Shown: positions 16,980 to 25,904 of the stretch, piece after piece
Layout: each line of letters opens with the position of its first letter
Numbering within the stretch: the first letter of the stretch is position 1
Source of the DNA: Gammaproteobacteria bacterium
GTDB lineage: Bacteria > Pseudomonadota > Gammaproteobacteria > GRL18
Reading direction: 5' to 3'
Assembly (NCBI GenBank): GCA_026196615.1
Contig: JAPHSW010000017.1
Location: 21,842 to 85,841, forward strand
Length of the DNA stretch: 64,000 bases
Position numbers and translations under genes: made by a program
The notes under the pieces: generated by a model
What the model saw: only the letters and a program-made list of their open reading frames with translations
Database searches by the model: none
What the model was told of the DNA's origin: nothing

Positions 16980-19772
16980 TTAACCTGTGTTTCTCATGCC
17001 ACCAGCGATAGCATTAATAGAACGTAACAATGGACTTAACCAAATATCTTGTTCTTCATTTGTTAAGCTTTCATCTCGATAACGTTTTAGCAAGGTCAAT
17101 TGCACATGAACCAGGGAGTCAAGATAAGGTTGTCGCCTACCTAAAGATAAATTAAGAGTTGGATCGTGCTCTAATAATTCACTGATTTGGGCTACATCAA
17201 AGATGCTTTTAATTGTGAGTTTATATTCATCTTTGATTAATGGATAGATTGTGTCTCGTGTACTATCTTCAAGACATAGCTCTGAATATTCTTTAGCAAT
17301 ATCCATGTCAGCTTTGTAAAGCGCCATTTGGGTATTATCAAGTAATGTTTTAAAATAGGGCCAGTTCTTATACATATCTCTGAGACGTAAGAGGTTATTT
17401 TTATCTTGCTGAATAAATTGATTCAGTGCTGAGCCAATACCATACCAGGCAGGCAGTGTATGACGAGATTGTGCCCACCCAAAAACCCAGCCAATAGCAC
17501 GTACTGAATTTTTTGAACGATCACCTGTTTTTCTATGAGAAGGGCGAGAACCAATATTCATGAGCCCAATTTCAGTAACAGGTGTTGCTTCATAAAAATA
17601 ATCTAAGAAACCCGGTGTATCATCGGTTAATGTTCGATACTGATGTTCACCAATTTGTGTTAATTGATCCATTGTTTTTAAATAGTTGAGATTGTCATCT
17701 CTTTCGGACTTAACCAAACAACTACTGGACTTCATTAATCCACTGATACCCATAATAAGTTCGAACACTGCTGTTTCACTATTGCTGTACTTGTTAGAAA
17801 GCACTTCACCTTGTTCGGTAAACTTTATTTGACCATGAACCGAGCCAAAAGGTTGGGCTAAAATAGCTTCATGAGTAGGACCTCCGCCACGTCCGATGGT
17901 ACCACCACGACCATGGAACAGACGAATATCAATTTCATTTTCTTTGGCTAACTCTGTAATGCGTCTTTGGGCGCCATAGAGATTCCAACTGGAAGCTAAA
18001 ATACCACCATCTTTACATGAATCAGAGTAACCCAGCATAACTTCCTGTAAATTACCCGCGGACTTAAGGTATTTATTATAAATTTTATTTTTAAACAGTA
18101 CTGACATTACAGGCTCGATATGCTCCAAATCTTCAACTGTTTCAAATAGTGGAGATACTGTAATGAAGCAATAAGGTTCATTTGCTTCATCTTTACCAAC
18201 TAATCCAGATAGTTTTGAAAGAAACATGACTTCCATTACATGACTGGCAGTGTGTGTCATCGAAATTACATACTGGTTAAATAACTTGGGGCTAATTTCT
18301 TTACGTAAGCGTAAGACAACATCAAAAACCTGAGTGATATTTAATGTTGATTCTGATAGTTCTCCTTGATTGAATCGAGGTAATTCATCTTGCTCAATCA
18401 GTTCAGATAATAATGTCATCCTTTCATCGTCATTGAGTTGATGATAATCGGCTTCGATATCCATGCACTGTAATAAATCTGCTACAGCTTCAGTATGTAG
18501 GGTAGACTCTTGACGAATATCCAGATGCTCAAGGAAAAAACCAAATGTTTCAGCAAGGCGTAATAAGTTTTTTAGTGGTCCACTTGCCAGTTCACAATCA
18601 TTGTGTGAACAGAGAGAGTTATGTATTAATTTGAGATCATCATAAAAATCATCTTCATCTTTATAACCTCTATAATTTGATAGAGGTTGATTGCCTTTAA
18701 TTTTTGCCTGCACCTGTTCCATGCGATAAACTAATTTATGACGCATAATAAATAGTTTTCTACGGTAGGGTTCTGTTGAAAAAAGATCAGGGCGCTCTTT
18801 GAATAAGTGTTTGTATATTTTATTATCGATAGCTAGCGAGTCCATAAAGGCCTCATTAGGAGTGCATAATGCGATGGAGTGAGTGAGTTGGTGTGATAAT
18901 TCATTGACATCACTTATGTAACGTTTAATCACCTCACGACTTTGATAACGAGCTGTTTTTGCCGTGATATCTGCAGTAACAAATGGGTTACCATCTCGGT
19001 CACCACCAATCCATGAACCAAAATGTAAGAATGCAGGAATTTTAAATTGACTGGCTTCTTCAGGGTAGGCACGTTGAATGGCTCTTTCAAGATATTGATA
19101 TATGACTGGAATTGCATCGAAAAGTGATTCACGAAAGTAATATAAGCCATTTTTAACTTCATCAATGACTTCAGGTTTTTCTGCTCTAACTTCGTCAGTT
19201 TTCCATAATACTTGAATTTCATTATTCAAATTTTGAGTCAGACTTTCTTTTTGAACTTGTCCTAACCGAGGGTCGTCAAGATTTTGTATGGCAGTAAAAA
19301 TACGGCTTAGGCATTCTAAAATAGTTCTGCGTTTAGCTTCTGTTGGATGGGCTGTAAAAACAGGCATATAAGACAGTTTGTTTAATAGCTTTTGAAACTG
19401 TTGTGCTGATATATTTTGTTCTTTAAACTGATTCAATGTTTCACTAAAAGAACCTTCCCAAAGATTTTGATCATTGTTAACAAGTCTTCTACGTTCTTTG
19501 TGCTGTTGTGTTTCTTCAACAACACTGACCAGGTTGAAATAGGTGCTAAAAGCACGTATAACTTGTTCCATAGTTTGCGAATCAAGTCCTTCAATAAGCT
19601 GTACCAGTTGTTGGCGTTTATTTTCGTCAAATTCTTTTCGTAATTCAATATGACCTGTTCTAAGCTCCTCAACCATATCGAAAACTGTTTCCCGTGAGTG
19701 GTTTTTAAGAATTTCTCCCAGGGCAGAGCCAATCAATTTGACTTGTGAGCGTAGTTCTTTGTCGCCGTGCAT
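16980..19772 (-). CDS. ppc: Phosphoenolpyruvate carboxylase
   Basis: Anaplerotic enzyme that forms oxaloacetate from PEP and bicarbonate. The 930 aa are slightly longer than E. coli Ppc (883). Catalytic signatures are VFTAHPTEAKRRT near residue 137, SWIGGDRDGNPFVT near residue 250, the LGYSDSCKDGG loop, and FHGRGGTIGRGGGPTHEAILAQP. The C-terminus ends in the regulatory RNTG motif. It is a monocistronic minus-strand gene with long flanking gaps. Confidence 0.97.
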   Translation of the reverse strand: MHGDKELRSQVKLIGSALGEILKNHSRETVFDMVEELRTGHIELRKEFDENKRQQLVQLIEGLDSQTMEQVIRAFSTYFNLVSVVEETQQHKERRRLVNNDQNLWEGSFSETLNQFKEQNISAQQFQKLLNKLSYMPVFTAHPTEAKRRTILECLSRIFTAIQNLDDPRLGQVQKESLTQNLNNEIQVLWKTDEVRAEKPEVIDEVKNGLYYFRESLFDAIPVIYQYLERAIQRAYPEEASQFKIPAFLHFGSWIGGDRDGNPFVTADITAKTARYQSREVIKRYISDVNELSHQLTHSIALCTPNEAFMDSLAIDNKIYKHLFKERPDLFSTEPYRRKLFIMRHKLVYRMEQVQAKIKGNQPLSNYRGYKDEDDFYDDLKLIHNSLCSHNDCELASGPLKNLLRLAETFGFFLEHLDIRQESTLHTEAVADLLQCMDIEADYHQLNDDERMTLLSELIEQDELPRFNQGELSESTLNITQVFDVVLRLRKEISPKLFNQYVISMTHTASHVMEVMFLSKLSGLVGKDEANEPYCFITVSPLFETVEDLEHIEPVMSVLFKNKIYNKYLKSAGNLQEVMLGYSDSCKDGGILASSWNLYGAQRRITELAKENEIDIRLFHGRGGTIGRGGGPTHEAILAQPFGSVHGQIKFTEQGEVLSNKYSNSETAVFELIMGISGLMKSSSCLVKSERDDNLNYLKTMDQLTQIGEHQYRTLTDDTPGFLDYFYEATPVTEIGLMNIGSRPSHRKTGDRSKNSVRAIGWVFGWAQSRHTLPAWYGIGSALNQFIQQDKNNLLRLRDMYKNWPYFKTLLDNTQMALYKADMDIAKEYSELCLEDSTRDTIYPLIKDEYKLTIKSIFDVAQISELLEHDPTLNLSLGRRQPYLDSLVHVQLTLLKRYRDESLTNEEQDIWLSPLLRSINAIAGGMRNTG

Positions 19773-20356
19773 AAATAATACCTTTAAAAATCTATTTTCT
19801 TAAGTAAGCTATTGTCTATTTAATTATTGTTCGTCAAAGAATGTTATAAAATCGTGGAATGTTTTTGGGAAAATAATGAAAGTGGATGGATTAAACGATA
19901 ATAAAATAAACTGAAACTCTTTTTAAGTTTTTTAACTCTATTTTGAGTAAAATTGAAATGTTCCGAACATTATACTCTATTTTATTAAAAGAGTTAATTG
20001 GTGTCATACAATTAGGGAAAAAATACAGGGTATTTATAATATATCCATTTGTTTTATAAGGAATTTAGGAAGGGCTGCTCTAATTAATTCTCCACAATGG
20101 AGAAGTTACCTGATAATAATAAGGTAATTGGAAAACTTCATATGAGGTAAATTTCAAAGGCAGTGTAGGGGGGAGGGTTTTGGTCTTCAAGCAAGTTCTA
20201 TTTTTTAGGTTATTCAAAAAAACTTGATGTCAGAAGGTGGGATATCTTTACTCTTTGTTTAAGAGGCATTAATGCCTTAAATCAAAAATGCCCCAGAAAA
20301 AAAGAATTTTCTGAGGCATTGAATAAAATGACTAATTTAATATATTAACTTAAAAA
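19773..20356. other. Long gap upstream of ppc with two small hairpins
   Basis: No gene is visible on either strand. It should hold the ppc promoter on the minus strand. Two adjacent dyads occur: TTCTCCA/TGGAGAA (20088-20104) and TTACCT/AGGTAA (20106-20127), separated by one base. The 3' part (20285-20319) holds the terminator of the next minus-strand gene. A G-rich run (ggggggaggg) lies near 20168-20177. Confidence 0.5.
20285..20319 (-). terminator. Rho-independent terminator of the exported DUF protein gene
   Basis: Read on the minus strand, ATGCCTCAGAAAA pairs with TTTTCTGGGGCAT (one mismatch in 13) and is followed by TTTTT. It lies 38 bp beyond the stop codon at 20357. Confidence 0.75.
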
Positions 20357-21319
20357 CTAATCAATAAAGCCATTACTAGCTTCAACTTGTGTCACTTTAC
20401 CACCAGATACTTTTGTGAATGCTTTATTGTAAGCAGTTGGAGTTGAGAATAGTTTGCCAAAACCATGCTTACCAAACATTTTTAAATCATAGAAATAAGC
20501 GGCAATTCTAAAGCGGGCATGTAATGCAATGATTTTATTGCCATCAACCATAATTTCATAAGGGAGGTAAGCTGTTCTTTTTAAAGGTAAATGGTCAATA
20601 ATGCTCATTGTTTTTTTAGTGTTTAATGCTTCATCTCCAGTGTCTTTTTCATTCATTGCAACACCAAAAACAACCTGTTCTTTGCCAGGAATTTTAAGTT
20701 CATAAACCTTTGTTATGCCGCTGTCTTTTTTATTGAAGCCTTCGATTAATGCTGCAATGGCTTTAACGTGATCATCGTACTCTGGTAATTCATAAAATGA
20801 ATTAAAGCCTTCAAGACCAAAACTGTATTTGTATCGTTTCAACTTTCGAGCAGTTAAGCCATCACCACCAAAGAATTTCTCAAAACCAAAGGCTTGAGTC
20901 ATTTGGTCGAGAATTGGTTGCAAATCGACATTTTTCATACGATAAGCATGTTTCATGAAGACCGGGTTTGTGTATGCTATTTGTATTTGATTATTTACTT
21001 TTGTCAGACTGACTCGCTGTGGTGCAGCAAATCCACCATATTCAGCTTCAGATGCCAGTGATTTTAATTCATCGCTGGTGATAACGTAGATATGTGCATC
21101 ATCATAAGGTGTGTATTCAGCAATAATTGAAAAGGGTGATTGTTTAACCAGTTTTTCTATTTTTGCTTTTGCTTCATCCATTTTTATATTGGTTTGTTCG
21201 GCTAAAACAAAAGGTTTGAATGTCTCTTTATCAGCAGCATATAAAGTTAGGCTTGTTAAACTTAAAAATAGTAAAATGAGGATGTGTGCATAATGAGAAA
21301 TGTTGCGCAAAAAAAACAT
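20357..21319 (-). CDS. Exported protein of unknown function, possibly DUF302-like
   Basis: 320 aa with a clear signal peptide (hydrophobic about 11-27, cleavage near LYAADK). The mature part looks like two similar halves. The first contains KIEKLVKQSPFSIIAEYTPYDDAHIYVIT followed by IQIAYTNPVFM, which weakly recalls DUF302 domains. I do not recognise a function. The ribosome site GGAG lies 8 bases before the ATG. It is a single-gene unit with its own terminator at 20285-20319. Confidence 0.65.
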   Translation of the reverse strand: MFFLRNISHYAHILILLFLSLTSLTLYAADKETFKPFVLAEQTNIKMDEAKAKIEKLVKQSPFSIIAEYTPYDDAHIYVITSDELKSLASEAEYGGFAAPQRVSLTKVNNQIQIAYTNPVFMKHAYRMKNVDLQPILDQMTQAFGFEKFFGGDGLTARKLKRYKYSFGLEGFNSFYELPEYDDHVKAIAALIEGFNKKDSGITKVYELKIPGKEQVVFGVAMNEKDTGDEALNTKKTMSIIDHLPLKRTAYLPYEIMVDGNKIIALHARFRIAAYFYDLKMFGKHGFGKLFSTPTAYNKAFTKVSGGKVTQVEASNGFID

Positions 21320-21742
21320 AAAATAAACTCCAGCTTGCTCGATTGTCGGTTTTATTATTATTTAAAATGAATTGCCTAATTGTCATTAAGCAATTTTAAG
21401 ACGAGAATGACTTCTGGGTTGTAAGCAACTCTAAATCTGTTTACTGAGCGCTATTTATCATCAGGCTTGTAAACAATAAGTACTTCAACTTCATTTGATA
21501 TCAATGCTAGATAAGTACTTGGTTATAGAAGTGTTTTCTAATCTATTTCACTTTTTATTTATATTAACAATTTACCTTAAGTATGAAAATATTCCTAGCT
21601 TATTTCACTCTTTTTTAGAAAAAAAGAGTGTTTTGTACTATAAATTGTAAAATAATATGCAGTTGTTTGTTTATTTATAGTATAAAGTTTAAATAAATGA
21701 CACTCAGATGATTGATTTAGCTTATAAAATTATAGGAATTGA
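21320..21742. other. Divergent gap with a strong hairpin; possible small RNA
   Basis: The gap lies between two divergently transcribed genes and should hold two promoters. No coding frame is supportable; the longest ribosome-site-led frames have about a dozen codons. At 21606-21634 there is a terminator-shaped hairpin. The decamer ATAAGTACTT occurs twice (near 21475 and 21509). Confidence 0.45.
21606..21634 (+). terminator. Terminator-like hairpin in a divergent intergenic gap
   Basis: CACTCTTTTTT (21606-21616) and AAAAAAGAGTG (21620-21630) form an 11-bp perfect stem with a 3-base loop, followed by TTTT. It lies upstream of both neighbours, so it does not terminate any visible gene and may end an unannotated transcript. 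Confidence 0.55.
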
Positions 21743-22282
21743 ATGGGGAATTTGACAAAACAACATCAATTTTTAGAGAAATTGATTAACCTTCAAATAA
21801 AAGGACATCTTAACAAGGAACAGGCAGAGATTCTTTATAAAGCCATCAGTTCTTTTTTGAAAGAACCGGATGCATCTGATTATACACTTGAACTAATTGC
21901 GGTACGAATTGTTAAAATGGGCGTTGATTATGAAGCTTATGTCTCTGCTTTGATTTTTAAAACACTGCCCGATGAATTTACCAAAAAGGAATTAGTTAAA
22001 CTAGAAGAAGAGTTCTATAGTTATATTGAGAAAGAAATATATGGTAAAGGTCTGGATCAGAGAATTACTGAAAAGCTCATTGAACAAATTAGTAAACAAA
22101 ATCCTAAACTTAATGACAGCATGGCAGAAAAAAAAGCAATGGGTAATTGGGGATGGTTATTGCCGCATGCATTGACACAATTAGTGATTGACAGAATTAT
22201 AGAAGCAATTGACAATGCAAAAGTAGAAGCAAATAGAGGAAAGAAAAAAGGACGAACCATTCGAATAAAAAAAATGGATTGA
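21743..22282 (+). CDS. Hypothetical helical cytoplasmic protein
   Basis: 179 aa, not recognised. The composition is rich in Glu, Lys and Leu and predominantly helical in appearance. No signal peptide or membrane segment is visible. The C-terminus is strongly basic (RGKKKGRTIRIKK), which could bind nucleic acid, but that is speculative. A ribosome site (tagga) precedes the ATG at good distance. The next gene follows after 114 bp. Confidence 0.65.
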   Translation: MGNLTKQHQFLEKLINLQIKGHLNKEQAEILYKAISSFLKEPDASDYTLELIAVRIVKMGVDYEAYVSALIFKTLPDEFTKKELVKLEEEFYSYIEKEIYGKGLDQRITEKLIEQISKQNPKLNDSMAEKKAMGNWGWLLPHALTQLVIDRIIEAIDNAKVEANRGKKKGRTIRIKKMD

Positions 22283-22396
22283 AATGATATTTGGATAATT
22301 GAACTTTTTGTTTGGTCATTAAATTTTATGTTAATTAAAACTTAATGATGCAGTGGTGTAATTATCAGCACCATGCCCAAAATATGAGACTAGGCA

Positions 22397-22777
22397 ATGA
22401 AGAAAAAAAATCTCAAAAAACTTACTTTCTTTATTTATTTTCTATCCGCCTTGATTCTTTTGGTGAGTTTATCCCTGAGTTACATTACCCAGGATTGGCA
22501 ATGGTTTTCGCGTGCAGGTTCTTTGATTGTCATTTTAGGTATTTACTTAACTTCCAGTCAAATCATTGAAAATAGTCATAGGCTAGGGGAACGCCGTGCG
22601 GCTAGTAATGATGGTAATTTTCAGAGAGACTGGGCGAGCGATAAGCAAAAGAAAATTCTTCATCCTTTAAGGCATCATGAAGAAGAAACCTGGGTTATGG
22701 GAAAATGTGGCTTTAATTTATTGATCATGGGAACTTTTATTTGGGGATTTGGAGATTTACTTTCATTTTTTGTCTAA
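22397..22777 (+). CDS. Hypothetical inner-membrane protein
   Basis: 126 aa with three predicted membrane spans (about 9-28, 37-53 and 104-125). A polar loop of about 50 residues in the middle is rich in charged residues and histidine (HPLRHHEEETW). No family is recognised. galU lies 169 bp downstream with its own promoter. Confidence 0.65.
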   Translation: MKKKNLKKLTFFIYFLSALILLVSLSLSYITQDWQWFSRAGSLIVILGIYLTSSQIIENSHRLGERRAASNDGNFQRDWASDKQKKILHPLRHHEEETWVMGKCGFNLLIMGTFIWGFGDLLSFFV

Positions 22778-22854
22778 TTTATGTCAGATTATTCTTTCAT
22801 CCCTCTTCTCTTTTTATTAAATGATGTATTCTGGGTAAAATAAGAACCGTCTTT

Positions 22855-22863
22855 TGCTATAAT
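22855..22863 (+). promoter_or_regulatory. Extended -10 promoter of galU
   Basis: TGCTATAAT is an extended -10 element (TGn before a perfect TATAAT). The -35 region 17 bases upstream (gtaaaa) is poor, as is usual for extended -10 promoters. It lies about 84 bp before the galU ATG. Confidence 0.5.
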
Positions 22864-22946
22864 ATTTCAGCAAATATTATATCTCTAATATATTTGACAC
22901 AACAACCTTTTGTAACACCAGTCTCTATTTAAAACTTGGAATTCCT

Positions 22947-23780
22947 ATGATTAAAAAATGCTTATTTCCTGCGGCAGGTTATGGTACACGCTTCCTGCCA
23001 GCAACAAAATCAATGCCTAAAGAAATGCTTCCAGTGGTGAATAAACCATTGATTCAATATGGTGTTGAAGAGGCTATTGAAGCAGGTTTGAGCAATATGG
23101 CCATTGTCACAGGACGTGGCAAACGTGCTATGGAAGATCACTTTGATGTTAGTTATGAACTTGAACATCAAATTGAAGGTAGTGACAAAGAACTGCATTT
23201 GGAAGGTATCCGAAATATTATGGAATCCTGTACTTTTTCTTATACTCGTCAAATTGAAATGAAGGGGTTGGGACATGCAATTTTAACGGGTGAACCTTTA
23301 ATAGGTGATGAAGCCTTTGCTGTTGTTCTTGCGGATGACCTGTGTTTAGCAGATGAAGATGATGGTGATGGTGATGGTGTCCTGGCGCAAATGGTTAAAT
23401 TGTATAAACAATTTCGATGTAGTATTGTTGCTGTGGAAGAAGTACCCATGGAAGAAGTGCATAAATATGGTGTAATTAAAGGGGAGATGATTCGTGATGA
23501 TATCTTTCAAGTCAGTGAAATGGTTGAAAAACCGGCGACGGAAGATGCACCTAGCAATTTGGCAATTATTGGTCGCTATATTCTTACCCCTGACATCTTT
23601 GATATTTTAAGAGAGACAACACCTGGAGTAGGGGGAGAAATTCAAATTACTGATGCCCTTATGAAACAAGCTAAAGAAGGTTGTGTTTTAGGCTATAAGT
23701 TTAAAGGTAAGCGGTTTGATTGTGGTAGTATTGCTGGTTTTATTGATGCTACAAACTATTGTTTTAAAAAGTTTTATTAA
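22947..23780 (+). CDS. galU: UTP--glucose-1-phosphate uridylyltransferase
   Basis: Makes UDP-glucose for cell-surface polysaccharides. The 277 aa are slightly shorter than E. coli GalU (302). The nucleotide-binding N-terminus FPAAGYGTRFLPATKSMPKEMLPV is canonical, and EKP and GGEIQITDA motifs are present. An acidic insertion (DEDDGDGDG) lies around residues 135-143. It is followed by two hairpins (23792-23827 and 23882-23905) and no further gene in the unit. Confidence 0.95.
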   Translation: MIKKCLFPAAGYGTRFLPATKSMPKEMLPVVNKPLIQYGVEEAIEAGLSNMAIVTGRGKRAMEDHFDVSYELEHQIEGSDKELHLEGIRNIMESCTFSYTRQIEMKGLGHAILTGEPLIGDEAFAVVLADDLCLADEDDGDGDGVLAQMVKLYKQFRCSIVAVEEVPMEEVHKYGVIKGEMIRDDIFQVSEMVEKPATEDAPSNLAIIGRYILTPDIFDILRETTPGVGGEIQITDALMKQAKEGCVLGYKFKGKRFDCGSIAGFIDATNYCFKKFY

Positions 23781-23791
23781 TTCTTAATTGA

Positions 23792-23827
23792 TGTTTGCTC
23801 AAAATGTAAGTGTTTTTAGAGCAAACA
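23792..23827 (+). terminator. Hairpin after galU
   Basis: TGTTTGCTC (23792-23800) pairs perfectly with GAGCAAACA (23819-23827), with an 18-base loop; ATTTCT follows. It is probably the galU terminator, though the T-tract is weak. Confidence 0.55.
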
Positions 23828-23881
23828 ATTTCTAAATTTGTTAATAAATAAAGGCTCCAAGGAAAAATCTCCAGGAGTCTC

Positions 23882-23910
23882 AATTGATTCTATTCGGAAT
23901 CAATTTCATT
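23882..23910 (+). terminator. Second hairpin after galU with T-run
   Basis: AATTGATTC (23882-23890) pairs perfectly with GAATCAATT (23897-23905), with a 6-base loop; TCATTTTTAT follows. It could be a back-up terminator or the end of a short independent transcript. Confidence 0.5.
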
Positions 23911-24020
23911 TTTATGCCTTCAAAACAAAGATATAATTCATAAACAAAACGAAAGTGTGTCATTTCACACATCTACTCAGGGATAGATGATCAGCTATCT
24001 AAATGGATTAGAATTTACTA

Positions 24021-24491
24021 ATGGAAAGACGTACTCTCTTAATGGTTATTTCAAGTTTTTTGATAGCGATGTTGCTTTTTGCTGGCTATTACAAAATAGA
24101 ATTGGCTAAAAAAAATAATATTATTGCTCAAATAGAGCCTGATAAATCTTGTGACCTTCAGAAAACAGCCTGCACCTTAAAAATACCTAATGGTGGAGAT
24201 GTGACTCTATCTATTGAGCCAAGACCTATTCCTGTCGTGAAAAATTTTAAAATCAACGTCAATACAAATGAAGTTGAAGCTCAGGCTATTTCTATTGACT
24301 TTAAAGGCACGACAATGAATATGGGCCCTAATAGTGTCAAGCTTAAAGCTCAATCTCAGTCAGGTCATTTTTTGGGGAAAGGCATGTTGCCAGTTTGTGT
24401 ACGCAATAGTATGGAATGGCAGGCCGATGTTTATATTCAAACTAATGAGGGTATTTTAGTTGCTCCCTTTATTTTTGTGACTACACATTAA
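24021..24491 (+). CDS. Membrane-anchored periplasmic protein next to SCO, YtkA/FixH-like
   Basis: 156 aa with an N-terminal membrane anchor (about 6-24) and a periplasmic beta-rich domain. The segment IDFKGTTMNMGPN...LKAQSQSGHFLGKGMLPVCV recalls YtkA/FixH-type domains, where Met-rich motifs occur near copper-handling genes. Two cysteines (CDLQKTAC) could form a disulfide. It lies 34 bp upstream of the SCO gene, so a role in copper delivery to a haem-copper oxidase is inferred from position. Confidence 0.65.
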   Translation: MERRTLLMVISSFLIAMLLFAGYYKIELAKKNNIIAQIEPDKSCDLQKTACTLKIPNGGDVTLSIEPRPIPVVKNFKINVNTNEVEAQAISIDFKGTTMNMGPNSVKLKAQSQSGHFLGKGMLPVCVRNSMEWQADVYIQTNEGILVAPFIFVTTH

Positions 24492-24525
24492 TGTATCTGT
24501 TTTGTAAATATGGCAATTAAATAAT

Positions 24526-25122
24526 ATGAATAAGTACTTATCCCTGTTAATTGTAATTTTGAGCGTAGCCTGTCTCTATGTCTTGTTTTTCTGGCAGCCA
24601 GCCATTGATTCACACAGTAAATTGCCTGAGTTGTCTAAGCCAATGGGAGGAGACTTTACTCTGAAAACAGTATCAGGCCCTGTTTCTTTAAAAGATTATA
24701 GAGGTAAAGTCGTTTTGATTTACTTTGGTTATACGATGTGCCCTGATATTTGCCCAACCAATTTAGCGATGATGTCAAATGCATTTAACCAAATGAATGA
24801 TGATGAATTAGGCAAGGTGCAAGGCATGTTTGTTAGTGTTGATCCACAGAGAGATACCTTAGAAAGATTACAGGAATATACACAATATTTTCACCCATCA
24901 ATTATGGGGATGAGCAGTACACCTGAAATTATTAGAGAGTTGGCTGATCGCTATGGTGCTGCATACCAAAAGGCCGAGCAGAAAACAGCAACAAATTATT
25001 CGGTTGATCATTCATCTGAAACTTATGTCATTGATCCCAAAGGCAACCTGGTTGAACGATTACCACATGCCGCACCCCCGGCAGAAATATTAGCGGCAAT
25101 AAAAAAATATTCTGTTCAATAG
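24526..25122 (+). CDS. SCO1/SenC family copper chaperone-thioredoxin
   Basis: Membrane-anchored periplasmic thioredoxin-fold protein that inserts copper into the CuA site of cytochrome c oxidase. The 198 aa comprise an N-terminal anchor (about 5-23) and a SCO domain with copper ligands Cys72 and Cys76 (MCPDICPT) and His162 (VDHSSETYVID). FVSVDPQRDT is also typical. It lies between the YtkA-like gene and the PCuAC gene. No oxidase subunit genes are in the window. Confidence 0.92.
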   Translation: MNKYLSLLIVILSVACLYVLFFWQPAIDSHSKLPELSKPMGGDFTLKTVSGPVSLKDYRGKVVLIYFGYTMCPDICPTNLAMMSNAFNQMNDDELGKVQGMFVSVDPQRDTLERLQEYTQYFHPSIMGMSSTPEIIRELADRYGAAYQKAEQKTATNYSVDHSSETYVIDPKGNLVERLPHAAPPAEILAAIKKYSVQ

Positions 25123-25164
25123 AAATTAAATTTATCACAATAATTTATATAAAGAGAGGTTTTT

Positions 25165-25641
25165 ATGAAGTCAAGTATATCCCGTTCGTTAGTAATGCTG
25201 AGTCTGTCCTTTTTTTTCACGTCTCTTTTTACAATGAGTCAAGCGATAGCCAGTGATGTTTCAATTATTGATCCGTATGTCAGAGCTGTCCCCCCTGGTC
25301 AGACAGTGAGCGCTGCTTTTTTACAACTTGAAAACAGTTCTGGAAATACTCACTATATTGTAAATGCCAGCAGTCCAGTTTCCAAAGTGGTTGAATTGCA
25401 TTCTCATGTACATGAAAATGGCATGATGAAAATGCGCCAGGTTGAATCAATTGAAATTCCAGCTAATGGTAAAACGGTTCTAGAGCCAGGTGGGTTGCAT
25501 ATTATGTTGATTGGTTTACATGATACTCTAAAAATCGATCAAAAAGTGGCTATAACCTTAGAGTTTAAAGATGGTAGTTCTCAGGTTATAGAAGCACCAG
25601 TACGTAAAATCATGATGAAAGGCATGATGATGAAAAAATAA
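25165..25641 (+). CDS. Periplasmic copper chaperone PCu(A)C
   Basis: 158 aa with a signal peptide (cleavage near AIASDV) and the PCuAC copper motif H-x10-M-x21-H-x-M: His and Met residues in VELHSHVHENGMMKMR, then HIM in PGGLHIMLIGL. Works with SCO proteins to metallate CuA oxidases. The C-terminus carries extra methionines (KIMMKGMMMKK), possibly additional copper ligands. A strong ribosome site (agagagg) precedes the ATG. Confidence 0.92.
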   Translation: MKSSISRSLVMLSLSFFFTSLFTMSQAIASDVSIIDPYVRAVPPGQTVSAAFLQLENSSGNTHYIVNASSPVSKVVELHSHVHENGMMKMRQVESIEIPANGKTVLEPGGLHIMLIGLHDTLKIDQKVAITLEFKDGSSQVIEAPVRKIMMKGMMMKK

Positions 25642-25680
25642 TCTCTTTATATTTTTTCTGGAGTACTTTTTTTGATCTAA

Positions 25681-25718
25681 GAGTTTAGCTGAATCTACAA
25701 GAGGGTTTGGCTAAACTC
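25681..25718. terminator. Bidirectional terminator-like hairpin between convergent genes
   Basis: GAGTTTAGC (25681-25689) pairs perfectly with GCTAAACTC (25710-25718) around a 20-base loop. It lies between the stop of the PCuAC gene and that of the convergent 52-aa microprotein. No strong T-tract follows. Confidence 0.5.
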
Positions 25719-25733
25719 ATAGATTATAGCAAA

Positions 25734-25892
25734 TTAATCTCTTCTGATATTTTTCACTGCATAGTAAAATACATTATCTTCACGCTCTTCGTAATCACGC
25801 TTTTCGTTTCTTTTTTTTGCGAATATTTTATACCCTAAAAAAAAGAATACGACGATTATTATTGCCAAATAGAAATAAAGACCATTTATCAT
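25734..25892 (-). CDS. Single-span membrane microprotein, 52 aa
   Basis: Small protein MINGLYFYLAIIIVVFFFLG..., with one membrane helix (about residues 5-22) followed by a highly charged cytoplasmic-type tail (KKRNEKRDYEEREDN). Complete from ATG 25892 to TAA. It lies 12 bp beyond the CBS gene stop in the same direction, so it may be its co-transcribed neighbour. The size and shape resemble small oxidase-associated subunits such as CcoQ, but no sequence match is claimed. Confidence 0.55.
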   Translation of the reverse strand: MINGLYFYLAIIIVVFFFLGYKIFAKKRNEKRDYEEREDNVFYYAVKNIRRD

Positions 25893-25904
25893 TTTATGAC
25901 TCAC

